A stretch of 64,000 nucleotides of DNA, taken from assembly GCA_020055645.1 (NCBI GenBank), contig CM034546.1:120950375-121014374 (forward strand). Direction: 5' to 3'. The DNA is from Tomocerus qinae (lineage: Eukaryota > Arthropoda > Collembola > Entomobryomorpha > Tomoceridae). The stretch's first letter is position 1; each line of letters starts with the position of its first letter. The position numbers were made by a program, and so were the translations under genes. This document shows, piece after piece, positions 12,411 through 24,712 of the stretch. The notes under the pieces were generated by a model that was not told the DNA's origin, made no database searches, and saw only the letters and a program-made list of their open reading frames with translations.

Positions 12411-15400
12411 CTAAGTAATAAAATGAAGGAACTAGCACGTTCAAATAAATAATGACTTGAGCAAATTGATCATTTTAATTGTACTCAAGATTGAATATTG
12501 ATGAATTAACTTAATAATAAGATAGTTTTAGAGCTAGCTTAGAGATAGCTTAACAAATCGATATAGAAAAGTAAACTATACCAATACCAAATTGAAAGTC
12601 AGCAGGTACTGCTTTTATAATTGAAATCCAAAACGTAGAGCGATAATAGAAAATATTTTGTATTAAAAAAGTATAAAAGATCTATCTTGAGCTGCGGAAT
12701 GTTTGGTACAGTGTTTTTACAGCAGTCTGTTTGGGACAGCAATCCTCTCAAGATTAATAAAAACAACTTTTATGTGCATGGCCTTGGCCATGCATTTCGC
12801 CACATAAAATGACATTAAGTAGAGAAAGTTGTGAAGGTCATAGGTAGGCCGAAATATTACACTTCTGGTGGTGAATAAGTATCATAAAAATTTTTTTGTC
12901 AAGATGTTATATATTTAAAAGCTCAAAACAGAGTACAACATCAATATTGCTTATTAGCAGATGCAAGCCCTCTTTAAATACCTTTAGTACATCATAGTAT
13001 ACTCAAAGCCTGTAGTTTATTGCATACTTGAATATCACAAATAAAATATCAAAAATAACCATTCATATTTTTGTACTTCAGTATATCGTTTTAATTTATG
13101 AAAGCATTATTTATTTATCCAACTTAACTAACAACTCACCAACTTTCTCCCAGTGTTATCACCAACAGCACATGAAATAGTAGGTACTACATCTTTCATT
13201 TACTTTTTGCACATGCCATAATAAGAAGTATGCATCTGGATTGGGAAACCGGAAAGGAAAAGTATACAATCTCACTACTATATACGTTGCGCTGTTTAGT
13301 AGATTTTGAAAATTAGGTCTTTATGGTAAAAGATGAAAGATGATTTCCACAAGAAATGTCTTCCACAACTGGAGCATTAGTTAATTTTCAAGGAAAATTA
13401 AGTGTTCAAAGGAGAATGGTAAACAGATTCGAAAATATTAATAAACAATGGGCAATGTTTTCAAAAATAAGCATGCTTTATGACTACTGAGTACACATGG
13501 ACATTTGGGGCGAACTACTTAAGTGCACATCTATCTAAACCTAACCCTTCGCAAACAATTTTAAGATTGTGTTACAGATTCCTAGAAAAGTTAGCTGTTG
13601 GGATATTTGAACAGAAGTCATAATGATAGTTAACTACTTTTCCATTGAAAGTCCATTTATTGTCAGTTGAGTATCCTTAGGGTATTCCTTTTCAAGACTT
13701 AGTATCTATTATCAACTGATAATTAGAAAACCCATTCCCTTGCTTGAACGTCAATGCCAGTGCTTTTCAATTAATCGAGGAGTACACAATCAGAACTAAG
13801 ATTGTATTTCGCCAAAGAAATTCTTAGAAGACAACAGACGAAAGGACAATTGGGCAAACCCATTCCTACAACCTCGATCATTTCCAGCGAGCTTGGAAAT
13901 CTCTGTTCTTTTATTGTCCAAGTCTTTAAGTATACTGTAACCTTAGTCAGACCTAAGTAAACATAATACAACATGAATCTACTGTATGTATATATGTGAC
14001 CCTTATATTCAGTGAGACAAAGAAAATCAAACAATATTATAATTTGTGCCCCTCTATCTCTATATAATAAAGTTGTTTATACGTATGTGGCATGTAACTA
14101 TCTATTCCATGGTAAATACGGCTTTTTGTTGCAATGAACATGCGCGTAAACAAAACATTTTTCATAAAACAAGAAAATCCAATATGAGTGGACATTAACT
14201 TATTTCGAAAATTAAAAATTGTTAATATGCTATACCTAATAATTTTGAAATTCAGCATTAGTACTAGGGGCCTAGTAAGGTAATAATTTTTAAAAGCTAT
14301 CTGTATTTGAAAAATTACGGAGATAATGCTTGTATTTTTTATGTAGTATTGTAGGGTTAATTGTGAATGTCCTTCCAGCATCTACTACAGTAAGTATAAG
14401 TATTATGAATGAATCTCTTCCTAAAAGTCAGTATAGAAGAGTAGTAAATTTGATAATAAGAATACTACCGTTGTGGTAAGTGATATACGTATACTCAACA
14501 TGTAGAGATATACTAAATGTAAAAAGACATGATGAAGGCGCATTAGCTTTTATGATATATCTCGGTATGATGCTAGAATTGTTTGGTAACCATTTATGAC
14601 AACGATTTTCATGAGAAGTAGGCTAAAATATCAACAACAGACCTATTAAACACTGTTTGGACCGTATAGGAACTGAAATAATATATTGTTTTTTGGCAGT
14701 AAAATATAATGAGGACAAAGAGGTAAGAGTATAAACATAGAAAAGCAATAAAGTAAATATTTAATAGGGTAACAGATGCTTATAACAAAAACAAGTACTA
14801 CTTGTTATGATGTAAGACAATGGATAATACCCTAAACCTAAGCATGTTTACCATCATAATGGTAATACTACAGATAGCGAATATAATATAAAGGCTAATG
14901 TTTATGTGAAGCTGTTTAAAGCTAAATACCAAAATAATGGTATATTTAATGTGTGTATTGAATATTGTGTTGAATATTTTGTAGAATTAGATTGGACTGG
15001 GATTTGGCCAGAGCTTGTTCAGTTTTCGACGAGGTTCATTGTTCTTATACTAATTGCAGTTGTAATGTGTGGACTTGCAATAAAATATTTCTTGCATGCC
15101 TATTCAAATAGTTGTGGGTTCCATGGAGTTGCACATTCATTATTTACAAATGCATGAAGTGTGATATTAAATGTGCTAGAAATGCAACTGTCGGGAATTT
15201 ATGTATATATTTAGAACTTGCACAAACTTATTCTCGTCAACGTAAATATATATGCAGAATGGGTTGAGGATGAGCTGAGACCGCGGGTGAGTATATCCGT
15301 ACAACAAAAGATGCACAGTTATATAGTGCACCAAGAATAACAACAGAAATGGCAATATGTTTGCAAGTTGTCTGTGAATATGAGATCCCAAGTGCTTTGT

Positions 15401-16159
15401 AGTCAAATGAAAGGGATTGAGGAGGAGAAAGAGATCTGCTAACAATTCTGCTCATGTGAACCTATGAGAGTAAACCAACAACAATGCATATCTATCTCAA
15501 TTGTCTAAATTACGCAGTATTTGATATTAGGAACACAGAAGTTAATATTAATGCTAGCCGCTAAGTGCACATCAGACAGGGAAGTAATAAGGAAGCAAGC
15601 CTCAGCTCAACTCAACAGAATACATAAAATTTCTCCTAGTTCCTTAAGCTCTGTCGTTGAGAGGAGAGAAATGGGAAGAGTTTCTCAGAACGTTAGTAAT
15701 GAAGACATTCTTCTGATCTGCTTCGTCTAGTCTGCAGTCTTCCTTTCATCACAAGAGATTGCTTTATTTGATGATAATGAATTAGGAGCAAGAGCGGTGA
15801 ACACGTTTATACCCCAAGACTAAACAGAATTCCCACTCCTCTAAAGACCTCGCACGCTTTTCAATGACGATGAATATCTCCAGAATTTTTTTCATTCTCC
15901 CTCTATATGTACTTGTCTCCTACTTAATCGCAACTTATTTGAAAAGAATTCGCTCATTTACGTACCTAGTACATCAGTCTACCACTTACTTGCACGGATA
16001 TATATGTGGTAGTCTGAAAGAGCAAGGGTGCCAGTAGATCTAATCGCTACTGGCTAAAGGAGATCTAATGGCTAAAGGCTCTTGTGGCTTAGCCATAAGA
16101 GCTATCCTCTTTAGTCATGCTCTGCTCTGGCCCTATGGACAAAAGTCGATAGATCTTAT
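12411..16159. other. AT-rich region without recognisable genes
   Basis: Open frames are short and of low-complexity composition. No tandem repeats, RNA genes or transposon termini stand out. A short direct-repeat patch at about 16,030-16,080 (variants of GATCTAAT-GGCTAAAGG) precedes the satellite. Confidence 0.35.
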
Positions 16160-16525
16160 GGCTCAATTGGGAGGAAATTACCACGAGAGGTAGTTGTACT
16201 TCAATTAAGGTGAAATTACAACGAGAACTAGCTGTACTTCTATTAGGATGCAACTGCCACAACTCTTTTGCAGGTGTATTCAATCTGGATGCAACTGCCA
16301 CATATCTTGTGCATATGTACTCAATCGGAATGCAACTTCCAGAAATCGCTTGTAGTGTACTTCAATTGGGATGCAACTGCTTAACTGGCAGAAATTTTTG
16401 GTTGTTGTACTTCCTTTAAAATGCAACTGCCAGAAATCTTTTGCGGTGTATTTCAATTAGGATGCAACTGCCAGAAATATTTGGGGTGAATTTCAATTGG
16501 GATGCAACTGGCAGAAATTCTCGGT
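16160..16525 (+). repeat. Minisatellite block, forward orientation
   Basis: Divergent copies of the satellite core TACTTCAATTGGGATGCAACTG occur here about every 50-60 bases, separated by variable linkers. This is the left edge of the satellite field that continues at 17.1 kb and, beyond the gypsy insertion, at 46.7 kb. Confidence 0.85.
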
Positions 16526-17120
16526 TGTTGGGTATCATCTTAATACCCCTCGGATTGCAATACCCCTCCTATTGTAATACCCCTCCGTTGTACTTCCCCT
16601 CGGTGTAATACCCCTCCGTGGGACTACCCCTCGGTTGTACTACCCCTCCATTGAACTACCCCTCGATACGACTCTTGTTATTGATATCAAAGTTAGTCAG
16701 TGCTAATGTCAATTGAAGACAAAATAAGATAAGGAAAAATGGAAAGAACCAAACTGGTCACTACTATTTTTACTTCATAGTAGCATGTTATGCATCTGAA
16801 GTTAGTAGTGATGTCCAAAGTGGTCAACCAGACTTCTAACAAAAGTACAAACGCTTAAAACATTGTTTAGAGGCAATAACAATACAAACAAATGTTACAT
16901 GACTATTTGTGACTATACACATAACATATTATTATGACGTAAAAATAGTAGAGACTAGTTCCGTTCTTACCATTTTTCTTGATAAATTTTTTTTGTGTTA
17001 AATTGACAGTAGTACTAACTAACATAGATAGCAAAAGCAAGAGTCGTATCGAGGGGTAGTACAACGGAGGGGAAGTCCCACGGAGGGGTATTACACCTAA
17101 GGGTAGTACAACGGTTGTTG
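16526..17120. mobile_element. Fold-back element with subrepeated arms
   Basis: The left arm (about 16,530-16,685) is a run of TACCCCTC-type subrepeats ending with CGATACGACTCTTG. The right arm (about 17,038-17,115) is the inverted counterpart, beginning CAAGAGTCGTATCGAGGGGTA. The centre is AT-rich and non-coding. Satellite copies lie directly on both sides, so it was inserted into the array. The pattern fits a fold-back (long-inverted-repeat) transposon; no protein is encoded. Confidence 0.6.
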
Positions 17121-17824
17121 TACTTCAATTCGGATGCAACTAAAGATTATCTGTTGCGGTGTACTTTAATTGGGATGCAACTGGCCCCACTATTGTCTAC
17201 TTCAATTGGAATGCAACTGACTCCACTTCTGTGAACTTCAATTGGGATACAACTGGTTCCACTTCTGTGTACTTCAATTGGGATGCAACTGGCTCAACTT
17301 CTGTGTACTTCAATTGGGATGCAAAAGCAACAAATTTGTTGCAGTTGTACTTCAATTGGAGTGGAACTGGGACGACCGATCCTATTGTACTTTAAATGGA
17401 GTGGAACTGGGACGACCGATCCTAATTTACTTCAATTGGAGTGGACCTGGGAAGCCTTTTGCACAATTGCTTTCTGGTCACCAGTTGAAGTGAACCTCAG
17501 TAGATGGAAACATAGTAGTTTCAGGCTTTTTTAATGTATAATTTTCTTCCTCCATCTACTGAGGTTCACTTCAACTGGTGACCAGAAAGCAATTGTGCAA
17601 AAGGCTTCTGGGTCGACCGATCATATTTTACTTCAATTGGAGTGGTACTGGGACGACCGATCCTATTGAACTTAATTGGAGAGAAACTGGGACGACCGAT
17701 TCTATTGCACTTAATTGGAGAGAAACTAGGGTGACCGATCCTATTGTACTTCAATTTGAGTGGTACTGGGACGACCGATCCTATTGTACTGCAATTAGAA
17801 TGGTACTGGGACGACCGATCCTAT
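17121..17824 (+). repeat. Minisatellite block, forward, with GGACGACCGAT variant
   Basis: The TACTTCAATTGG core continues here. From 17,340 the linker changes to a family carrying GGGACGACCGATCCTATTG, with about 40-60 bases per unit. The gypsy 5' LTR is inserted in one of these units. Confidence 0.85.
17451..17608. repeat. Perfect 58-bp inverted repeat (hairpin)
   Basis: Bases 17,451-17,508 are the exact reverse complement of 17,551-17,608, with a 42-base AT-rich loop. The arms begin GAAGCCTTTTGCACAATTGC. The hairpin interrupts the satellite. Perfect arms mean it is either recent or maintained. Confidence 0.9.
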
Positions 17825-18833
17825 TGTCAGGTAGATTTACATTGTCATCTACTTATTAGTCATAAAAAGCTTTGCTTATATAGTCCTATGCTAACAATAA
17901 TAAGTAGCAGCCGATTCTTTGTGATTTGTATGTTTACCACCTAATTACATATACCTATATCGCTTGTATGCTATATTCTTATACAATACCAAGAATAGAT
18001 GCCCAACTTTACTTATTAAATGTAAATAAGCTTAAGCAAAGCCAGCCGAGAAGGTCGATGGCTGGAAAACAGATAAGAGATTGTTAGATTTTTAGTTAGA
18101 TTGGTTTTGAGTTGAACTGGACTCGGTCGTGAAGCAATTATCGTCCGACATTTTTTTTTCTTTTTCCCAAATATTGTATTCTCAACACCAAACACGTTTT
18201 TCAAAACCCCAATCTCTTTCGTATAAACAGTTACACATCTCTGTAAAAATTCAGTTCAACAGTTACTTCATTTCCACCCTTAAATTCCACTTTCAACGCT
18301 GATTTGTATCCCTAGCCATATTTTCCGCATTGATATCGAAATAAGATAATTCCCTACTTCTGTACGGTGTCGGTACTTTATAAAAATATAGAAAATACTC
18401 TTTTCCCACTACCATTTTTGTGAATCAATTTAAGTAATCTATACGAGTTGTCTTTCCACTTGGGTTTTTATCCTCACGAAATTCTAAAGGTTTCCCAAGT
18501 ATCATTATTATTCACATTAATCAAATCCTTCAATAAAAACTTAAATACATCTTTGCAAATTAAAAAGACCAATCTCTGTGTTGTGCATTTCTTCAGTTCC
18601 AGACATTCTCTTTAGTGCACAGACTGTTAATCGAACAATAATATAGCCATTCATCCCATTACATCCAACCCACATCTCGGAGCCTATGATAGAACGGACT
18701 ATCATATGCACATCAACTTATCCCTTCATATTCCATAAGACTTCTTTACCCAAAATAACGCAAGAAGAAGAAGATATATATTAGAAAACATTAAAAACAG
18801 AAATATATGAAATTCACATTAAAATCCGTAAGA
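17825..18833 (+). repeat. gypsy 5' LTR
   Basis: The LTR begins TGTCAGGTAG and ends CCGTAAGA, without the usual terminal CA. A TATAAAAA box lies at 18,379 and an AATAAA signal at 18,532, so U3, R and U5 can be placed roughly. I could not recognise a tRNA primer-binding site immediately after it. Confidence 0.9.
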
Positions 18834-19930
18834 AGATAAAGGTCCTGAACCCCGCCTGAATCGGCTCGCCCGGAGAACCTGAACTAAGCACCCTCCCGCT
18901 TACGTCACCGTTTCCTTGGACAGACAACCGAGTACTTTCTGGCCTGTTTGCTGTATCAGCCACGTCTCTCTCTTCTATATAGAAGGTATAAAGAGTAAAT
19001 TATTTTTCCTTACACATTATTGAATCAATCCCATCAATGAAATTACGTAATTGAATCTGTCCCTGTGCATGCGTAATCCGGCGGTCGTACTCACAACTAA
19101 GCAGTGCAATATTATAAAATTTATGTAGAACAATAATTCAATTGCAATTTACGGCCACTGTCCGAGTATCCAAATCTACCGTTTGAGTTACATTATTCTC
19201 TCCCCAACCCCCGCTCTTTTTCACAATAATATTGAACTACATGTTCGTAAATATTCATGTATAATATTCCTAATCACTTTCAAACTCTTTTAATCATTCT
19301 CTAGTAATCCTAACCCGTCAGTTATCATTCCAAATGCATCAAAATTCATTTCTTTGATCTTAAATTAACTTAAAACATTTCTTGAAACGCTGGAAAGAGA
19401 TTTAGAAATATAATTCGATACGTAACGATCAATTTATTTGTTCCCAGCCAATCCGCATTTCCTTTGTCTAAAAGTTGTTTGACCCCACATTCTCTTTCCG
19501 TCAAAAATACGTACCTACCTAATAAGCATAAACCGTCACAGATTAGCCACTGTCCAGTATAACGACCATCAATTGAGTCAACGTTACAGCCCTTACGTTA
19601 TATACGGCAATTCAGTTAGGTACATTATATAAGTACATAATAGGTCACTGTAAAGCTACTTCTCCGTGAACCTTATTCATAACGTACATTTATCCACAGC
19701 AATGAAAATAACTTTTTATTATTTTTCTTGAAATTCTGTATACTTAAACTAAATGTTCACAAAGTCAAATCAACAGTTCCTTTCTATTCAAATGAATTTA
19801 TTTCTACTTCTGTCTCAGTTCACTTAAGTTAACAATTTACATTACATACTTTATTCTCCATAAACAGTCAAAATATTATTCTGAATATACTATGAGTCCT
19901 TTCTATCATTAATATCTGAACTGCTACAAT
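18834..19930 (+). other. gypsy 5' leader
   Basis: About 1.1 kb of untranslated leader between the 5' LTR and the first ORF. No primer-binding site or packaging structure could be identified by eye. Confidence 0.6.
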
Positions 19931-20215
19931 ATGCAATGGTCTATATCCCTTAACTTTCAAGTACCAGAATTTGCTGCATATAGTCAACTCACAACTAGAG
20001 ACTCTTTGATAAATTTAGTTGCTCATGCTGTATCTTTAGTCTCCGATGCAGAAGTTATTCCTTCAGGCACAGCAACAAACTTAAATATCTCTGTACAATA
20101 TTTTGACACAGAAAGTTTATGTAACCTCACTATCAACGCAATCTGTCACCAAATAGATTTACATTACCCAATCGAACACGACGCACGCATTTTCAAAGTC
20201 ACCCATCATCAGTAG
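19931..20215 (+). CDS. Small leader ORF upstream of gag (94 aa)
   Basis: A 94-codon ATG-initiated frame lies between the leader and gag, ending 72 bases before the gag ATG. The product (begins MQWSISLNFQVPEF) has no transmembrane segment and no motif I recognise. Its position before gag is like accessory or regulatory upstream frames of some retroelements. It might modulate gag translation, or be a random frame. Codon composition looks protein-like, and it is intact, as are gag and pol. Confidence 0.45.
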   Translation: MQWSISLNFQVPEFAAYSQLTTRDSLINLVAHAVSLVSDAEVIPSGTATNLNISVQYFDTESLCNLTINAICHQIDLHYPIEHDARIFKVTHHQ

Positions 20216-20287
20216 TAGATAAATAGTAGTTTCTCATTTCCACTTATCTAACTTTTTTCATTTATCTACACACTAATCCAAGCAAAA

Positions 20288-21658
20288 ATGGCAGAAGACA
20301 GAGTTATCGAGTTAGAACGTTTGTTACGTGAAGCACAGGCACGCATATTACAATTTGAGCAGAGAAACAGACAACAAGCTAATCAACAGAATAATGATGA
20401 TGAGTTAGCACGTCTTAGGCAACAAGTTCAACAATTGATTGATAATCAGAATGCAAATGCTAATGATAGGCCCCCCAGGTGGGTACACAATGAAGCTCTT
20501 AACCAGTTAAGACATTTTGATGGGACTTCTAACGTTACTGAGTATTTGGCTCGACTTGAAACTGACATGAACGCTTTTGGAATCACTCAAAGTTGGATGA
20601 TAAATAATTTAGACAGAATTTTAGAAAAGGATGCCCAATCATGGTGGTCATCCAAATCCCAACTCATGCACACCCGACTAAATGCCCAAGACGCTGATCC
20701 TGAAGCCATTTGGACTGAAATAAAACGAGAGCTAGTTCAATTTTTCGATCACTCCTCACAAATGGCAGTATACAGAGCGCGAAACAAAGCATGTAAATTT
20801 ACACTTGGCGATGAACCTCAAGAGTATGTAACTAAGAAATTAGCTATATTAGGACAGTTAAGACCCCAAATGAGTGAGGAAGACAAAGTCAGGCACTTAA
20901 CTGAAGGACTACCTCAAAGCATTCGAATGAATTGGGCAATGATTACCTTTGCATCATCAGTTGAATTCTTAACAGCTTTGCGAAAATTAGCAGAACAATT
21001 TGCATCTGGTGGAAACACTCCACAAAAGCAGTCCACACACACTGAATCAAATTCACAATCCACTTCCAATACATCACAAAACACTGGCAATTCCCAAAAC
21101 AAGGTGACATGCGATTATTGCAATCGTGACCATTTAGTGGAAGTATGTAGGGACAAACGCAATGGAGTTCCCCCTAGAAATCCCAATTATGGCAGGAAAA
21201 AGCCCCATGAACAAGAAGTATGCACGTGGTGCGGTGTCTTTGGACATAATTATGACATCTGTAGGAAACGACTTTACTTTTGCACAAAATGTAATCGAGA
21301 TGGGCACACTGATCAGAATTGCAGGACTCATCCAACTAATCGATCTAGTAGAAGACCACAGAATTCTAATAGATATCAGGGACAAAATCGAAACTATAAC
21401 AATTATTCTCAGTCCAATTCTTACTCTCGTCCTCAACAACAGCAACCTGTTTTGAACATGCCATATCAACCAAGATATCAGGGTAACACTCAACAACAAC
21501 CTCTTGTAGTGCAGAATGCTCAGGCTCAACCTACTTTTGCATCTATTCCTCAAAATCAGGCTAATTTTGTTCCTCAGCCCACTGTTCAATCCAATCCAAC
21601 TGCAAATCCTACCCAATACACTTCTCCAGTCTTCCATTCGGAAAACTTCAAACAATGA
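20288..21658 (+). CDS. gag: gypsy Gag with three zinc knuckles (456 aa)
   Basis: This is the structural protein that forms the cytoplasmic virus-like particle and binds genomic RNA. The N-terminus (residues 1-60) is a charged Gln-rich coiled coil. Residues about 65-240 form the retrotransposon Gag (capsid-like) region with the typical WW pair in AQSWWSSKS. At 270-360 are three zinc knuckles: CDYCNRDHLVEVC (shortened, C-x2-C-x3-H-x4-C), CTWCGVFGHNYDIC and CTKCNRDGHTDQNC (canonical C-x2-C-x4-H-x4-C). The C-terminus is Gln/Asn-rich and disordered. The stop TGA overlaps the pol start in ATGA (21,655-21,658), so pol lies in the -1 frame and is likely expressed by frameshifting or by reinitiation. 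Confidence 0.95.
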   Translation: MAEDRVIELERLLREAQARILQFEQRNRQQANQQNNDDELARLRQQVQQLIDNQNANANDRPPRWVHNEALNQLRHFDGTSNVTEYLARLETDMNAFGITQSWMINNLDRILEKDAQSWWSSKSQLMHTRLNAQDADPEAIWTEIKRELVQFFDHSSQMAVYRARNKACKFTLGDEPQEYVTKKLAILGQLRPQMSEEDKVRHLTEGLPQSIRMNWAMITFASSVEFLTALRKLAEQFASGGNTPQKQSTHTESNSQSTSNTSQNTGNSQNKVTCDYCNRDHLVEVCRDKRNGVPPRNPNYGRKKPHEQEVCTWCGVFGHNYDICRKRLYFCTKCNRDGHTDQNCRTHPTNRSSRRPQNSNRYQGQNRNYNNYSQSNSYSRPQQQQPVLNMPYQPRYQGNTQQQPLVVQNAQAQPTFASIPQNQANFVPQPTVQSNPTANPTQYTSPVFHSENFKQ

Positions 21659-24600
21659 CGAAACCCTCCCCATGTGGATCATCTTTTGTTAATAATCAAT
21701 CCTTCTCAACTCAACCTTCTTACGCTGATGTATTAAAATCATCACAAATTGTAAATAGCCCTCACACTTCAAATATGCATCAACTCTCTCACTCTGATGC
21801 CACACCTATTAATTTAGTTCAAAACTCTCAAACTCATGTAAATAATCCTCCCAAGACTTCTCTTGGCACTCATACTCACAAAGTAAATCACAATGTAGAC
21901 CCAAAAATGCATAAACTCGTGGAAAACGCTCAAATTATCAAACCCACGAAGAAACTTCCAAATCATTTAGCCTATTTCAATCCACGGCTGGCAAAATTTG
22001 AAAAGTCCAAGAATATCAATTCTAACTCACCCAATTTTGAAGATATTACCAAACACTTCCAAGGTCAATACTCACTTTCCAACCCAGTATCAATGCCAAC
22101 TTCTTTATGTACCTTCCCTACTAACTACTCGGTAGATACAGACACAACTCCTTGCACACAGACTTATAAAGGCATTTACCCAGTTAGGTTTCGCAGCAAA
22201 GGTAGGCAAAGGAAACTTAGAGGTTGCACAGTAAAAACTCACAATTTAATCATACCTACTTTAACTGATACTGGAGCATCAATTTCAGCAATTAACCCAG
22301 ATTGTCTTAGTGAAATTCGATATAGAGGTGCATACGATACTATACATAGGTATTATCCCTTAAAAGAACCATTTAGAGTAAAACTATCCATAGACAACGG
22401 CCGCACTATTCCAGTAACACACGCAGTAGAAATGTTTATTTCTGTAGACGGTAACAAAGAGATACTTTGGCAGTTTTTCGTAGTTCCAAAACTCACTAAT
22501 CCATTAGTGCTAGGAGTAGATTGGTTAACAAGCTATCATGTAATAATTGACTGTAAAACTGGTTTATTCACATATGGCATAGATATGAACTTAGATGCAC
22601 CCAGAGATCATGGCAAAGTTAAATTAAAATCTCGATTTGTCAAACTTCAACGTAACAAAAAGGAAATGTTTGAAATTCAGGATATTAGTTCAAAGGCCTC
22701 AACATGTTCAGATCAACAATCCTGTTCTAGTTCTTCCCCAACAGTTTATGCCGAAATAATACACACCAAACCTCAACACTCTGAGCCAGTACCCAACATC
22801 ACCAATTCTCACACAGATAAGCACAAACCTTCTCCCAAACCCAAAGCGACTATCCGTAGTATTAGAAGATTTGTACATAAACAAAACAAGAAGAAACGAT
22901 CTCAGGATTCAAAAATTGGCACACACACACTTTACACTTTGAGGCTTACACAATCTCATACTTTTGAACCTGGAACTGCAACTGTTGTTAGTACCTACAC
23001 AAAGTATAATCCACCTTCACAAGATCTGTTAGTAACTCCCAACAAAAACTTGCAATTTAAATCAGGAATCACAGTAGGTAGAGCAATAGTACACATGGAA
23101 TTTAACACTGAAAATGAAAGGAAAGAAGCTCTCATTGTAGTTCTCAATACTTCCAAAGAACCTGTCACATTAAAGGCAAACTCAAATATTGGCAAATGTG
23201 AGAAATTTAGTGATAAGGACATTGTAGGTAGTCCCGATTTAGAAGAACAAATCCTGAAATCCAATAGATCTCAAACTCCTTCTGTAGATGTTAATGCACA
23301 CGAAAATTACGAATCCCTTTGCAACTTAGATCCCGCATACTTAAACTATTTAAATGAAGTAAAGGTGAATCCAAACCTCACTGATCAACAGAAAGATGAT
23401 ATGTACAATCTATTAGCTAGATTTCCTGATGTATTTAAGCAACACCCAAATGACATTGGTCAAACGCATTTAATCAGTCATGTAATTGAAACCACTGACG
23501 AAGATCCCATCAGACAACGCCCTTATCGTACATCTTATGCAGAACGTCAAAAGATCAATGAAATAGTTAAAGAACAATTAGAAAAAGGAGTTATTGAAGT
23601 CTCAGATTCAGAATGGTCAAGCCCTGTTGTCTTAGTACCCAAACCCAACAATGAAACAAGATTCTGTATTGACTACCGTAAACTGAACGCTAAAACGAAG
23701 TTATCACAATACCCATTACCCAGAAATGATGATTGTTTAGACAGATTTGCAGACACAGAATTTTTCTCAGGTGCAGACTGTGTAGACGCATATAATCAGA
23801 TCCCAATGCATCCAGATTCCATTCAGAAAACAGCTTTTATTACCGCTGACGGACTATTTCAGTATAGGTCAATGAGTTTTGGTTTATGTGGAGCTAGCCA
23901 AACTTTTCAAAGATTGATGGATGCAGTTTTAGGAGGCATGAAATGGACCATTGCCCTTGCTTACTTGGATGATATTATAATTCATAGCAGAGATTACCCA
24001 AGCCACCTCATACATGTAGAAGCTGTATTAATGGCACTTCGTAATGCAGGACTTAAGCTAAAACCCAACAAATGTCATTTCGGCCAAACAGAACTTAGAT
24101 TTTTAGGACACATTGTTTTCAAAGAAGGTATCAGACCCCTTCCAGATAAGACCAAAGCAGTTAGAGAATTTGCAACCCCTAAGAAAGTCAGAGACGTTAG
24201 ATCCTTTGTCCACTTGTGCGGATATTATAGGAGATTTATCCATAATTTTTCCAAGAAAGCCAAAATCCTAAACTTGCTTACACGCAAAGACGCTAAATTC
24301 ATATGGACACCCGAACACCAAAAGGCATTTGATCAGCTAAAAGAAGATTTATGTTCATCACAAGTCATGGCTCACCCTAGGGATAACGCCCCAACTAAAG
24401 TTTTTAGTGATGCCTCATTAGAAGGTCTAGGTGCCACTCTAGAACAAGAACAACCTAATGGCCAATGGAAAGTAGTAGCTTATGCATCACGTAGTTTAAA
24501 GAAGGCAGAATTAAACTATCCTGCTCCACACTTAGAATGTCTTGGTATTTTATTTGCAATTGAAACATTTCGCCCCTATATAGATGGCCGTCCTTTCACA

Positions 24601-24712
24601 GTCGTAACTGATCACAGTTCACTAACTTCACTTATGAGAAATAAAAATCTTACAGGAAGATTAGCTAGCTTTGCTTTACGACTCCAACCTTATACTTTCA
24701 CCATCGAATATC
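21655..24712 (+). pseudogene. pol: gypsy pol, 5' part: protease, reverse transcriptase, RNase H
   Basis: This is the first part of the gypsy polyprotein, open from its ATG to the Polinton insertion. Residues 1-180 are Ser/Asn-rich. The retropepsin active site is LTDTGAS (Asp 205), with the partner strand LVLGVDW near 285. The reverse transcriptase region spans about 630-830 with FCIDYRKLN and the catalytic YLDDIIIHS (770). The RNase H domain begins at KVFSDASLEG (Asp about 919) and continues to VVTDHSSL. After FTIEY the frame runs into Polinton sequence and stops at 24,813. The continuation of pol is at 41,379. Within this part there is no frameshift or stop, so only the insertion disables it. 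Confidence 0.95.
24707..24712 (+). repeat. Polinton target-site duplication, left copy
   Basis: The hexamer AATATC directly precedes the element terminus TGATGATTAT and recurs directly after the other terminus at 41,379-41,384. Six bases is the duplication length typical of Polinton/Maverick integration. Confidence 0.9.

Noticed and set aside
13771-14381. Two adjacent minus-strand frames of 87 and 114 codons
   Set aside because: Low-complexity hydrophobic composition typical of AT-rich non-coding DNA, and no domain.
18016-18204. 62-codon minus-strand frame in the gypsy LTR, repeated in the 3' LTR
   Set aside because: Identical because the LTRs are identical. It has a Lys homopolymer run, no domain, and overlaps regulatory LTR sequence.
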